A stretch of 58,266 bases of DNA from a virus, in the IMG/VR virus record IMGVR_UViG_3300043570_003543, positions 1-58,266 of that record; one strand, 5' to 3'. The stretch's first letter is position 1. Each line of letters begins with the position of its first letter. A program made the translations under genes and the position numbers. The notes below the pieces were generated by a model that made no database searches, was not told the DNA's origin, and saw only the letters and a program-made list of their open reading frames with translations. Below, piece by piece: positions 48,265 to 55,520 of this stretch.

Positions 48265-48320
48265 GTCCTGCTCGTGAGGGCGAACGGAAAGACAATCCCT
48301 GACATCACCACAACCAATTC

Positions 48321-48333
48321 ACGGTGGTGGAAG
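48321..48333 (+). repeat. ACGGTGGTGGAAG box, copy 1
   Basis: Thirteen-base motif preceded by CAACCAATTC; it lies between the hairpin element and the GAGTAGATAA box. Other copies at 49978, 52407 and 55448. Confidence 0.8.
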
Positions 48334-48375
48334 AAGCCTCGGAATGAGAGTAGATAACTTTCTGTCAAGCAATGT

Positions 48376-48404
48376 TGGAAAGTCTGTGGCAAGGGGTGTA
48401 TGCT
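48376..48404 (+). promoter_or_regulatory. Cassette promoter of the 48464 gene
   Basis: TGGAAA (48376-48381), spacer GTCTGTGGCAAGGGGTG, TATGCT (48399-48404); GAGTAGATAA box 48348-48357. Confidence 0.83.
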
Positions 48405-48463
48405 TGTGGCAAGCCACAAGCAACACGGCGTGTGGCGTTCATCTACCAGTGAAAGGGTATCCA

Positions 48464-48859
48464 ATGAACAAGGAAATAGACAAAGCAACCGAGGCGTTTC
48501 TAAACGCTCTCACAGCCAAAGAACAAGCCGAGCAGGCTCACGAGGAAGCACGAGAACTACTGGTTGCCGTGTACGCAAAGCATGGTGTTGAGACACTTGA
48601 CTACGCTGAAATCAACATCAAACTCAGCCCGTCTGACCGTCGTTCATTTGACATTGAGAAGTTGCGTGACCTAATCAGCGCACCATTGTTCCGTACCATC
48701 ACAAAGCCAAGCGTGGACACGCCAGCATGGGACAGAGCAGTTCGTGAAGGCAAAGTACCTACCAAGGTCATCAAAGCCGTTGTATCAGTCACATCATCTG
48801 TACGAGTGCTTGTACGACCAGCGAAGGGTGCAGTCAAGCCGACTGCCAAGACTGCCTAA
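48464..48859 (+). CDS. Hypothetical protein, 131 aa
   Basis: GAAAGGGTATCCA before ATG 48464. N-terminal coiled helix (AFLNALTAKEQAEQAHEEAR), then LSPSDRRSFDIEKLRDLI, and a basic C-terminus ending VKPTAKTA. Unrecognised. Confidence 0.68.
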   Translation: MNKEIDKATEAFLNALTAKEQAEQAHEEARELLVAVYAKHGVETLDYAEINIKLSPSDRRSFDIEKLRDLISAPLFRTITKPSVDTPAWDRAVREGKVPTKVIKAVVSVTSSVRVLVRPAKGAVKPTAKTA

Positions 48860-48876
48860 TCAAGCCGAGTAATTAG

Positions 48877-48894
48877 TGGGGGCGCAAGCCCCCA
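48877..48894 (+). terminator. Short hairpin TGGGGGC-GCAA-GCCCCCA
   Basis: Perfect 7-bp stem with a GCAA tetraloop, 17 bases after a stop codon. It stands where the other cassettes have the long double-hairpin element. Confidence 0.6.
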
Positions 48895-48930
48895 TTGGTT
48901 CGGCAGGTTCAGAGTAGATAAGTCCAAGTT

Positions 48931-48959
48931 GTGAAAGTCTGTACTACGAGTGGTACGCT
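48931..48959 (+). promoter_or_regulatory. Cassette promoter of the 48993 gene
   Basis: GTGAAA (48931-48936), spacer GTCTGTACTACGAGTGG, TACGCT (48954-48959); GAGTAGATAA box 48912-48921. Confidence 0.83.
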
Positions 48960-48992
48960 TCACATGTCATCCGCAAACGAAAGAGGTACGCA

Positions 48993-49439
48993 ATGGCAAC
49001 AGCAGTAGTAATTAGGTCTAGTGGTGAGGTATTCACACAAGACATTCCAACCGAGGACGGTCACACACTCATTCACGAAATCGTGGGTGGTTGGTTTGAC
49101 TGTGTAAGAGGCGAGGAAATCGTTGGCTATGTCCACGATGAAGGTTTGCTTATCGGTCTCCCCCTGAACGCTGTGGCGTCCATGTTGTTTCAGCGTCCAC
49201 TTGTGGGTGACTGTGTTGTTATCGGCTCTCTCAATGAGCAAGGCGAGTATGACGGAGAGAACCACGATGTGCCCGTTGCGTTCACATCAGGACGCTTCTT
49301 TGACTTTGCAAAAGAAATTGCGGAAAGCGAAGTAATCCAAGCAATGCTTGCGAAGGCAATTTCCGAAATGGACTTTGCACCTACCATCGTGCCAATGGAC
49401 GATGAGCAAATCAACGCATGGCTCAACGGGGAAGGGTAA
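48993..49439 (+). CDS. DUF3846-like protein
   Basis: 148 residues, GAAAGAGGTACGCA before ATG. It shows IHEIVGGWFDCVRGEEIVGY, VHDEGLLIGLPLNAVASML and GDCVVIGSLNEQGEYDG, the order seen in DUF3846 proteins of actinophages and plasmids. Function unknown. The next gene follows after 4 bases. Confidence 0.85.
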   Translation: MATAVVIRSSGEVFTQDIPTEDGHTLIHEIVGGWFDCVRGEEIVGYVHDEGLLIGLPLNAVASMLFQRPLVGDCVVIGSLNEQGEYDGENHDVPVAFTSGRFFDFAKEIAESEVIQAMLAKAISEMDFAPTIVPMDDEQINAWLNGEG

Positions 49440-49443
49440 GAAC

Positions 49444-49761
49444 ATGGGAGTAGATAAGTCACCTACCGAGACATACCCCATGCGCATACTGAAAGTGGGT
49501 GACTCGTTCACCCCTAGCAGTGGCAGTAACCCTGTCACCATTCTCGCATGCTGGCTATCTCGCCCGTCTGATATTGACGCCTACGCCGTGTGGGTGGTTC
49601 TCTGTCTGTTGCCACACAACACGCTCCACCCGTTCGCAGTGTGGAACGCCGTTGACCGTCCAGAGGGCTGGCACATGGAGAACGGCGATTACCGTGAGAC
49701 CATCACCGAGGCTACGGCTCAATACGAACGGCGTGGTGGGCAGTACCACCTATCTGATTAA
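49444..49761 (+). CDS. Hypothetical protein, 105 aa
   Basis: ATG 49444 behind GGGGAAGGG; its first codons (MGVDKS) are a repeat box. Beta-rich core (ILKVGDSFTPSSGSNPVTIL, AYAVWVVLCLLPHN) with EGWHMENGDYRETITEATAQ at the end. ATG 49480 is an alternative start. Unrecognised. Confidence 0.62.
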   Translation: MGVDKSPTETYPMRILKVGDSFTPSSGSNPVTILACWLSRPSDIDAYAVWVVLCLLPHNTLHPFAVWNAVDRPEGWHMENGDYRETITEATAQYERRGGQYHLSD

Positions 49762-49845
49762 TTCACCCGAGACTTATCTACTCTGCTTGCTCTCTCGGGG
49801 GTGAGTAGAGTAGATAACTTTTTTCTTGCCTTGCTTTGGGGGAAC

Positions 49846-49924
49846 AGCCCCGCTGCGCTTGGGTTCGCCCGGGGCTATTGCCCGAAAGGGCAAAGCAGGC
49901 GCACACGGGGGAGACGAGAGATAA
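49846..49924 (+). repeat. Hairpin/GAGAGATAA cassette element 13
   Basis: AGCCCCGCTGCGCTTGG..CGGGGCT, stem TTGCCC-GAAA-GGGCAA (49878-49893), then GGGGGAGACGAGAGATAA (box 49916-49924). An inverted pair of repeat boxes (49774, 49808) precedes it. Confidence 0.85.
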
Positions 49925-49977
49925 GTACGGCGAGGCGCAAGTGAACGGGAAGTGTGTCACCACGCCACAACACAATG

Positions 49978-49990
49978 ACGGTGGTGGAAG
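49978..49990 (+). repeat. ACGGTGGTGGAAG box, copy 2
   Basis: Preceded by CAACACAATG; followed after 4 bases by a GAGTAGATAA box. Confidence 0.8.
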
Positions 49991-50007
49991 AACAGAGTAG
50001 ATAACTC

Positions 50008-50036
50008 GGGGAAGTCTGTCCCGTGTGTGGTACGCT
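50008..50036 (+). promoter_or_regulatory. Cassette promoter of the 50073 gene
   Basis: GGGGAA (50008-50013), spacer GTCTGTCCCGTGTGTGG, TACGCT (50031-50036); GAGTAGATAA box 49995-50004. Confidence 0.85.
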
Positions 50037-50072
50037 GACGGTGTTCCACTAACACCAATGAAAGGGTACCCA

Positions 50073-50543
50073 ATGGACACAGTAGCAATAGCAGTAGAGA
50101 TAGAGAGTCAAATACACTCCCTACTCTCAAAGGGAGACGAGCCAACTCCGTTCGTCATGGAAGGCGCACACCTTTACGGTGTGGATTACACAGCCGAAGG
50201 CACGCCGAAACTCATGTTCATTGAGTCTCACGCTGATGTGTATGACCTGCTTGACAATGACTACAACGCCTTGGTAGCAAGCGCATACGCTTGGACACTT
50301 ATCGTCACGACAGGTTGGGCTGCACCACTCAATCCTGACGGCAACATTGACAAAGCACCTTCACAACACGCAGAGCGTCGTCGTGTTCGTCTGTCTTGTA
50401 TCGCTAACCGTCAGAGCGTTGCCAGCGTGTTGCGGTTCGCTGATGAGCCTGATGATGTAATCACAGACGAAGGTAGCGCAAGCGGTTCACTCGCTAACGC
50501 AATCCAGCAGTTCGTACAGTCAGGCGCAACCAAGAGCAACTAG
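50073..50543 (+). CDS. Hypothetical protein, 156 aa
   Basis: ATG 50073 behind GAAAGGGTACCCA. MDTVAIAVEIESQIHSLLSK, then FVMEGAHLYGVDYTAEGTPK and a helical ANRQSVASVLRFADEPDD. Similar to short actinophage proteins annotated only as hypothetical. Followed by a strong hairpin. Confidence 0.7.
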   Translation: MDTVAIAVEIESQIHSLLSKGDEPTPFVMEGAHLYGVDYTAEGTPKLMFIESHADVYDLLDNDYNALVASAYAWTLIVTTGWAAPLNPDGNIDKAPSQHAERRRVRLSCIANRQSVASVLRFADEPDDVITDEGSASGSLANAIQQFVQSGATKSN

Positions 50544-50570
50544 CGCACAGTCCTAAGTTCCCCTAATCGG

Positions 50571-50603
50571 AAGTCCCCGTCAGTCCCCCCCTGACGGGGA
50601 CTT
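50571..50603 (+). terminator. Hairpin terminator after the 50073 gene
   Basis: AAGTCCCCGTCAG (50571-50583) pairs perfectly with CTGACGGGGACTT (50591-50603) around TCCCCCC, followed by TCACTT. Confidence 0.85.
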
Positions 50604-50691
50604 TCACTTATCTACTCTCTTACCAACACGGCCAGCCTTTCGTCAGAGTAGATAACTTTTCAGCTCGCCGTGTTTCCAACCAATCTGTCGG

Positions 50692-50807
50692 TTATCTCTC
50701 ACTCCCCCACAGGCGCACTCTTGGCAGATAGCCCCGGCAGGAACCTAGCGAAGCGGGGCTTTTCACTCAAAGGGGGAGAAAGCGAACAACGGGGGGATGA
50801 GAGATAA
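50692..50807 (+). repeat. Hairpin/GAGAGATAA cassette element 14, inverted ends
   Basis: Begins TTATCTCTCACTCCCCC (50692-50708) and ends GGGGGGATGAGAGATAA (50791-50807), inverted copies with 15 of 17 matches. Between them AGCCCCGG and CGGGGCT. An inverted GAGTAGATAA pair (50608, 50646) precedes it. Confidence 0.83.
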
Positions 50808-50861
50808 GTCGGGGGCAGAACGGTCTCTCTGTGTTGCGAAAGAATGAGAGTAGATAACTAT

Positions 50862-50890
50862 TTGGAAGTCTGTACTCATCGTGGTACATT
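50862..50890 (+). promoter_or_regulatory. Cassette promoter of the ParA-like gene
   Basis: TTGGAA (50862-50867), spacer GTCTGTACTCATCGTGG, TACATT (50885-50890); GAGTAGATAA box 50848-50857. Confidence 0.9.
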
Positions 50891-50929
50891 GTGTTTGGCA
50901 ACAACTGCCATACCTGAAAGGGGTATCTC

Positions 50930-51520
50930 ATGAAAGTAATAGAAGTAAGCGCTCGCAAGGGCGGAGTAGGCACAAGTACCGTAGCCTGCTCAATCGCATT
51001 GGCATTGGGCAAGACCAATCCTGAACGAGTGTTGCTCATTGACACATCAGCGAACAACGATGACACGCTCATTCTTGGACTGGCTCCGTCATCAGGCGAA
51101 CAGACATACAAGGACATCACCATCGTGAATGCGCCATTTTCCGAGGTGAGCAATCTGCGTGGAGTTCATTACGATTTCGTAGTTATTGACACCGGTCTAC
51201 TTGGTGGCAAGAAGAACACCTACTTTGACTATGTGCCATTCCGTGTAGCAGTGGTTCGCAACTCATACCTGTCATTGCGAGCAGAGGCACTCGAAACCAC
51301 TCACACTGCTGACGCAGTAGTAGCAATCGTAGACGCACAGGACGCTCTAACAGCGAAAGATGTGGGTCAGGTTCTCAGACAGAAGGACACCACCATCGTA
51401 GAGTTTGACAATCGCACATCTCGTGCCATTGACGCAGGTCTCTACGGACATCGTGAATCACAATGGGAGTGGGCAGAGTTGTTCAATCAGAGATTCATTC
51501 CGTCCTATGAGTTGCCGTAG
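50930..51520 (+). CDS. ParA/MinD-type ATPase, short
   Basis: 196 residues, GAAAGGGGTATCTC before ATG. Deviant Walker A ARKGGVGTSTVACSIALAL, RVLLIDTSANNDD after it, and YDFVVIDTGLLGG as Walker B. The second half is less conserved (AVVAIVDAQDALTAKDVGQV). No ParB gene or obvious centromere array lies beside it, unless the dispersed boxes serve. It could position the genome or act as a plasmid-style partitioner in a phage-plasmid state. Confidence 0.85.
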   Translation: MKVIEVSARKGGVGTSTVACSIALALGKTNPERVLLIDTSANNDDTLILGLAPSSGEQTYKDITIVNAPFSEVSNLRGVHYDFVVIDTGLLGGKKNTYFDYVPFRVAVVRNSYLSLRAEALETTHTADAVVAIVDAQDALTAKDVGQVLRQKDTTIVEFDNRTSRAIDAGLYGHRESQWEWAELFNQRFIPSYELP

Positions 51521-51535
51521 AAAGAGAGTAGATAA

Positions 51536-51667
51536 GTGGTAACAGAAACAGAACCCGATGAATGTCTCTACTGTGGTAGGGACGACCCTGAATCCAACTA
51601 CACTTGGCATGAATACAATCGTGCCTGGATTTGTGAGGACTGTATGGAGGAGCGACCATGGAAGTAA
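51536..51667 (+). CDS. Zinc-ribbon mini-protein, 43 aa
   Basis: GTG 51536 directly behind a GAGTAGATAA box. DECLYCGRDDPESNYTW and AWICEDCMEERP give two clean C-x2-C pairs. It overlaps the next gene by 10 bases. Coding is supported by the Cys spacing, though there is no typical ribosome site. Confidence 0.6.
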   Translation: MVTETEPDECLYCGRDDPESNYTWHEYNRAWICEDCMEERPWK

Positions 51668-51918
51668 TTTTTAAGGATGAATTGGCAGAGTTGATTTGGG
51701 AGAATTATTACACTCTCGCTACTACTGCAATAGAGGCGCTGCAAATTATTTGGAGCGAGTACGAAAGTATTGCTAATTGGGTCGCTTTAGAACACGATGT
51801 GTCCGAGCGCAAATTGCTAGAAACTCTTTCGCTTCTCGTGGTGAAGGTTGCGTCAATGTCCGTAGCAGACAGACAGACACCCGCCATGGATTATCTCCCC
51901 ACAAGTAAGAGTAGATAA
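51658..51918 (+). CDS. Hypothetical protein, 86 aa
   Basis: ATG 51658 with GGAGG at 51647-51651, inside the upstream gene. Helical and acidic (EVIFKDELAELIWENYYTLA, RKLLETLSLLVVKVASMS). Its end runs into a GAGTAGATAA box (TAA stop). Unrecognised. Confidence 0.6.
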   Translation: MEVIFKDELAELIWENYYTLATTAIEALQIIWSEYESIANWVALEHDVSERKLLETLSLLVVKVASMSVADRQTPAMDYLPTSKSR

Positions 51919-51921
51919 CTC

Positions 51922-52239
51922 ATGTGGACGACTATCGGTATCTATTTCTCTGTCTTGATGTCCTACATTCGTCACGCACTGTTTCATAGAGACCTGATAC
52001 TGGTCGGGTCTGAATGTCGTGTTCGCTGGTCGTGGGAGCGCACACCGTCAGTGAGGGTTATCTCATTCGCCCCTGAACCAATGGAGCCATGTGACTTTGA
52101 CATGTATGGGTGGTCTCTTGATTCAGTGTTCATGCATGTACCGAGCATGTGGCAGATGCTCTCGTTCGTGAGACGTAGGAGCAACGAGGGACACTCGTTC
52201 GTCAGCGTCTCACTTATCTACGCCTCTCTATCAGAGTAG
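51922..52239 (+). CDS. Hypothetical protein, 105 aa
   Basis: ATG 51922 is only 3 bases behind a GAGTAGATAA box (GAGTAGATAACTCATG), the same layout as at 54329. N-terminal hydrophobic stretch (TTIGIYFSVLMSYIRHALF) may be an anchor, followed by CRVRWSWERTPSVRVISFAP. Unrecognised. Confidence 0.55.
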   Translation: MWTTIGIYFSVLMSYIRHALFHRDLILVGSECRVRWSWERTPSVRVISFAPEPMEPCDFDMYGWSLDSVFMHVPSMWQMLSFVRRRSNEGHSFVSVSLIYASLSE

Positions 52240-52262
52240 ATAACTTTCTTTCTTTTTGAGAA

Positions 52263-52340
52263 CAGCCCCGCCATGCTTGGTCCGTCCCGGGGCTCTTGCT
52301 GAAACAGCAGAGCAGGATGAACGGGGGGGATGAGAGATAA
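52263..52340 (+). repeat. Hairpin/GAGAGATAA cassette element 15
   Basis: AGCCCCGCCATGCTTGG..CGGGGCT, stem CTCTTGCTG-AAA-CAGCAGAG (52292-52311, one bulge), then GGGGGGGATGAGAGATAA (box 52332-52340). Confidence 0.83.
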
Positions 52341-52406
52341 ATCCGAAGAACGAAACGAAACCGAGCCGAGACGGAAAGAGAGTAGATAACTCTGTCCAAC
52401 CCATTC

Positions 52407-52419
52407 ACGGTGGTGGAAG
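52407..52419 (+). repeat. ACGGTGGTGGAAG box, copy 3
   Basis: Preceded by CAACCCATTC. In this cassette it lies after, not before, the GAGTAGATAA box (52380). Confidence 0.8.
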
Positions 52420-52426
52420 AGGGCTA

Positions 52427-52455
52427 GGGGAAGTCTGTGCCACGGGTGGTACGCT
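52427..52455 (+). promoter_or_regulatory. Cassette promoter of the 52486 gene
   Basis: GGGGAA (52427-52432), spacer GTCTGTGCCACGGGTGG, TACGCT (52450-52455). GTGCCAC-GG-GTGGTAC is a near-perfect dyad. Confidence 0.83.
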
Positions 52456-52485
52456 GTGTGAAGAAACCTACTGAAAGAGGAAGAG

Positions 52486-53232
52486 ATGCCTAACTGGTGT
52501 TACAACTACATGACCATCAAAGGAACAAAAAGAGAACTCGCCAAGTTCGTCAACGACATCACAGTTGCCGATGTCAAGGTTGAGGGAGACAAATCACGAG
52601 TTGTCGTTGAGTACGACCTGAACCAACTCGTACCACTTGACCCTCGGGCGTCAAAGGAAGTCAAAACCACCACCCCTGACGGAGTAGAAAAAGTATTTAC
52701 TGCGTTCAGTACCGAAAGTGACGGATTTGATGGATACTTAGACGCTGTTGCAACATGGGGTAGTAAATGGGGCGCATGCAATGTAGAGATAGACGACCCA
52801 ACCTCTAAGGAGAAAAACCTTTCCATGCGTTACGAATCTGCGTGGAGTCCATGTGATGGTCTAATTTGCAAGATTTCTGCCATGTACCCACAACTAATGT
52901 TCGGAGTTGTTTCCACAGAGGAATCCAGCGCCTTTGTTGCGTGGTCTTTCTTTCATAATGGAGAGGTCATTGAGGAAGGTGGGCGTGACCCCCAGATGCT
53001 CACGCCTGAACTTGACGAAAAATGCAAAAAAGCAAACGACCCTGAAAATCCCAACTTGTCCGAGGACGAGGAAGATTGGTACGAATCGTTTAGTGAATGG
53101 GAACATCACTTAGTGGAACTCTGTGATGACGAACTTGTAACTGTCATGACCGAATACCCAAAACATCTCGCATACATCAAACGGTGCGAAAAGAAAGGAA
53201 AAATGCCACAGCCGTTTATTTCATCAGTCTAA
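52486..53232 (+). CDS. Api92/YubB ferredoxin-like-fold protein
   Basis: 248 residues; GAAAGAGGAAGAG before ATG. The N-terminus MPNWCYNYMTIKGTKREL is the hallmark of the Api92/DUF1281-YubB group found on phages and plasmids. Then LNQLVPLDPRA, WGSKWGACNVEIDDPTSKE and a Trp-rich SAFVAWSFFHNGEVIEEGGR follow, as in that family. Function unknown. A GAGTAGATAA box follows the stop. Confidence 0.88.
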   Translation: MPNWCYNYMTIKGTKRELAKFVNDITVADVKVEGDKSRVVVEYDLNQLVPLDPRASKEVKTTTPDGVEKVFTAFSTESDGFDGYLDAVATWGSKWGACNVEIDDPTSKEKNLSMRYESAWSPCDGLICKISAMYPQLMFGVVSTEESSAFVAWSFFHNGEVIEEGGRDPQMLTPELDEKCKKANDPENPNLSEDEEDWYESFSEWEHHLVELCDDELVTVMTEYPKHLAYIKRCEKKGKMPQPFISSV

Positions 53233-53271
53233 ATAAGAGTAGATAACTACACAAAAGAAAAGAGAACCCAA

Positions 53272-53499
53272 ATGGGAACTACAAAAAACACACAATCCAT
53301 GGAAAACATTTCAGAATCAGTACGAACATACAGAACCAAGATGGGCTGGTCACAATTAGAACTTGCTAATCGTGCAGGCTTGGACAGAAAAACTGTAAAT
53401 CGTGTTGAGAACGGACGCTATGCACCAAGCGTTGAGACCCTACTTCTTGTAGGGGACGCACTTGGAGTGTCCATGAACAGTCTCCTAGGAAACAAATAG
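53272..53499 (+). CDS. Xre-family HTH regulator (Cro/CI-like)
   Basis: 75 residues. Residues 15-70 are a textbook HTH_3: VRTYRTKMGWSQLELANRAG, LDRKTVNRVENGRYAPSV, ETLLLVGDALGVSMNSLL. DNA-binding domain only, no oligomerisation or cleavage domain, so Cro-like. A GAGTAGATAA box lies 25 bases before the ATG. It is the best candidate in this half for a protein that reads the dispersed boxes, but that is inference. Confidence 0.9.
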   Translation: MGTTKNTQSMENISESVRTYRTKMGWSQLELANRAGLDRKTVNRVENGRYAPSVETLLLVGDALGVSMNSLLGNK

Positions 53500-53555
53500 T
53501 AATGCTGGCATGTAAGGGCTTGTACCGACCCTTGCCTGTCAGAGTAGATAACAAT

Positions 53556-53584
53556 TTGGAAGTCTGTACCGAGCATGGTATGGT
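53556..53584 (+). promoter_or_regulatory. Cassette promoter of the 53620 gene
   Basis: TTGGAA (53556-53561), spacer GTCTGTACCGAGCATGG, TATGGT (53579-53584); GAGTAGATAA box 53542-53551. Confidence 0.9.
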
Positions 53585-53619
53585 TTCCAGTAACACCACG
53601 AGCCTGAAAGGGGCATACA

Positions 53620-54321
53620 GTGAAATCACAAAAAATAAACAAAGACCTTGATGATGACATCACCAAGATTCTGAAAGACCTTCTTTACAGAAGCGTCTAC
53701 GCAAAGACAGAAGTTTGCAAGGACGAACCAATGTCAGATAATCCACCATTATTCTTGGTTGCTTTTGAGAGTATTGAGGAAAATAACGAGGAACACGAAG
53801 CCTGCCTCATCAACCAGCAAGAACTCTCCCTGTCTAAGCCTTATCAGGTGGCAATGGTTCCGTTGATTCACAAAGAGGACATGTATGACGCTTACGATGA
53901 TGTTGTTCGCTCACTACCTGTTCGCAAGTTTGAGTTCATTGCAGTAGTTGTTGAGGGCTACGGCAAAGACCTGTCACAAGAGACAGACCAGTCAGAAGTC
54001 AAGAAAATGAACAAAGGTGACTTGGAGAAGGAATACAAAGAAAACCCATTCACCGATGTTCGTGAAGGACTAATGATGAGTGCCGTTGATTGGAACATGA
54101 CTGGCGTATGGGGCGTTGCCAACATGTACCGCTATGACGACACGGGTGTACCGACATTTGATGAGCCGTTCTTTACTTCCTACCCGTATGACGACAATGA
54201 CGAGTACGGACGCTTGGTTGATGTAATGATTGCTACTGCTCAATACATGAACATCGCTACACAGACTCTCAAATACACAGACATACTCAAAAAAGCACCC
54301 AAGAGAAATAAAGGAGAGTAG
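53620..54321 (+). CDS. Hypothetical protein, 233 aa
   Basis: GTG 53620 behind GAAAGGGGCATACA. Alpha/beta with FLVAFESIEENNEEHEACLI, KFEFIAVVVEGYGKDL and a long acidic middle. A GxGKDL turn is not a P-loop. First gene of a four-gene operon with DUF4314. Stop TAG is in a repeat box. Unrecognised. Confidence 0.68.
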   Translation: MKSQKINKDLDDDITKILKDLLYRSVYAKTEVCKDEPMSDNPPLFLVAFESIEENNEEHEACLINQQELSLSKPYQVAMVPLIHKEDMYDAYDDVVRSLPVRKFEFIAVVVEGYGKDLSQETDQSEVKKMNKGDLEKEYKENPFTDVREGLMMSAVDWNMTGVWGVANMYRYDDTGVPTFDEPFFTSYPYDDNDEYGRLVDVMIATAQYMNIATQTLKYTDILKKAPKRNKGE

Positions 54322-54328
54322 ATAACTC

Positions 54329-54469
54329 ATGAATCAAGAAGTAATCGCCCTAGTGGACAAGGCAATAGCCAACTGTTCAGGAAGAGACAATGTGTCATCA
54401 CATGAAATGATGGACATGCTCTTAGACATTCGCCAACTACTAAACAAAGAAACGGAAGTACCGGCATGA
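54329..54469 (+). CDS. Small helical protein, 46 aa
   Basis: ATG 54329 follows GAGTAGATAACTC by one base. Reads NQEVIALVDKAIANCSGRDN then SSHEMMDMLLDIRQLLNK. It overlaps the DUF4314 gene by 4 bases (ATGA), which supports that it is translated. Confidence 0.55.
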   Translation: MNQEVIALVDKAIANCSGRDNVSSHEMMDMLLDIRQLLNKETEVPA

Positions 54470-54660
54470 GAACAAAAACAGACCTAATCGGTAAGCGAGT
54501 CAGGCTTGATGCATGCACCGACCCTTACACGAAACTACAACACGGAGACGAAGGTGTTGTAATGGACATAGATGACATTGGAACAGTCCATGTACTGTGG
54601 GACAACGGCAGCATTCTTGGCTTGATAGAAGAAGAGGGTGACGCTTTCTCTCTTTTGTAA
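54466..54660 (+). CDS. DUF4314 protein
   Basis: 64 residues. LIGKRVRLDACTDPYTKLQH, GDEGVVMDIDDIGTVHVLWD, and NGSILGLIEEEGDAFSLL match the whole small domain of DUF4314, a beta-barrel family found on phages and conjugative elements. Function unknown. Confidence 0.92.
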   Translation: MRTKTDLIGKRVRLDACTDPYTKLQHGDEGVVMDIDDIGTVHVLWDNGSILGLIEEEGDAFSLL

Positions 54661-54779
54661 GGGTGAGCGTTTCTGATACTCTCTAATAAAATAAAAAATC
54701 ACCCACTAAGTTTGGAGTAGATAAGTTTCCCCCTTTCAGGCTTGTCTACTCCATTAGGGTCAAATAAAAAGGAATAAAA

Positions 54780-55268
54780 ATGAACTTCACGATTGAGTTT
54801 GTAAATGAAGAGAACAAGCGTATGCATGATTCGTTCTACAAGAAATACAAAACAGACAAAGCACGAATGAAGCAGAGTGCAGAGCAATACCAAATGAGTG
54901 AGACTGTTCGTGGTCTTTACATCATGGAGAAGTGGCACAGAGAAGGACGCAACGGAAGTCCAGTAGCAATGCTGAAACATTATTCGCTAGGTACAGATGT
55001 GATGTCATCGTTCATAAAAAAGTATTTATCTACTGTTGTTAGTGACGAGCAAGCCGAGGACAGTAAGCCCGAAAAGCGCAAAGATAAATGGGGAGCATTT
55101 GACAAGTGGACTACCGAACACACTGGCGAACAATTCTCCACAGACCAACTTGTTGAGATTGCTGGATTCTCATATCAGACGACACTGAAATATGTCAGCG
55201 AATCTCCACTGTTCATAAAAATCAAAAAAGGTTTGTGGCAAGTGGCTGATGTTCAGAGGAAGAAATAA
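54780..55268 (+). CDS. Hypothetical protein, possible winged helix, 162 aa
   Basis: AAAGGAATAAAA before ATG. Helical and basic first part (NEENKRMHDSFYKKYKTDKA), linker of charged residues, then FSTDQLVEIAGFSYQTTLKY and FIKIKKGLWQVADVQRKK, which looks like a winged-helix pattern. Perhaps a DNA-binding regulator; low certainty. Confidence 0.6.
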   Translation: MNFTIEFVNEENKRMHDSFYKKYKTDKARMKQSAEQYQMSETVRGLYIMEKWHREGRNGSPVAMLKHYSLGTDVMSSFIKKYLSTVVSDEQAEDSKPEKRKDKWGAFDKWTTEHTGEQFSTDQLVEIAGFSYQTTLKYVSESPLFIKIKKGLWQVADVQRKK

Positions 55269-55300
55269 GAGAGTAGATAACTTTCTATTTTTTAGACAAT

Positions 55301-55386
55301 AGCCCCGCTTCGCTTGGTTCCCCCCGGGGCTGTTGCCCACAGGGGGCGCAGGCACAAGGCGCAGAGAACGGGGGGGTGAGAGATAA
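55301..55386 (+). repeat. Hairpin/GAGAGATAA cassette element 16
   Basis: AGCCCCGCTTCGCTTGG..CGGGGCT, a second partly paired stem (CTGTTGCCC..GGGGCGCAG), then GGGGGGGTGAGAGATAA (box 55378-55386). The 321 bases before the AAA+ gene also hold repeat boxes at 55271, 55472 and 55496. Confidence 0.82.
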
Positions 55387-55447
55387 ATCGGCGCAACGCA
55401 AGCGCACCGAGCCGAGCAAGAGGGAAGCGGAACTGTCCAACACATTG

Positions 55448-55460
55448 ACGGTGGTGGAAG
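55448..55460 (+). repeat. ACGGTGGTGGAAG box, copy 4
   Basis: Preceded by CAACACATTG; followed by GGGCGCAAACA and a GAGTAGATAA box (55472). Confidence 0.8.
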
Positions 55461-55520
55461 GGGCGCAAACAGAGTAGATAACTCCTCGCCAAACAGAGTA
55501 GATAAGTCTGTCAATAGATT

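Noticed and set aside
48344-48463. Extending the 48464 gene upstream to the ATG that overlaps the repeat box
   Set aside because: The added part would cross the -35, spacer and -10 of the promoter; GAAAGGGTATCCA fits ATG 48464.
51536-51918. A programmed frameshift joining the zinc-ribbon gene and the next gene
   Set aside because: The overlap is 10 bases with a normal GGAGG and ATG for the second gene; no slippery heptamer is seen.
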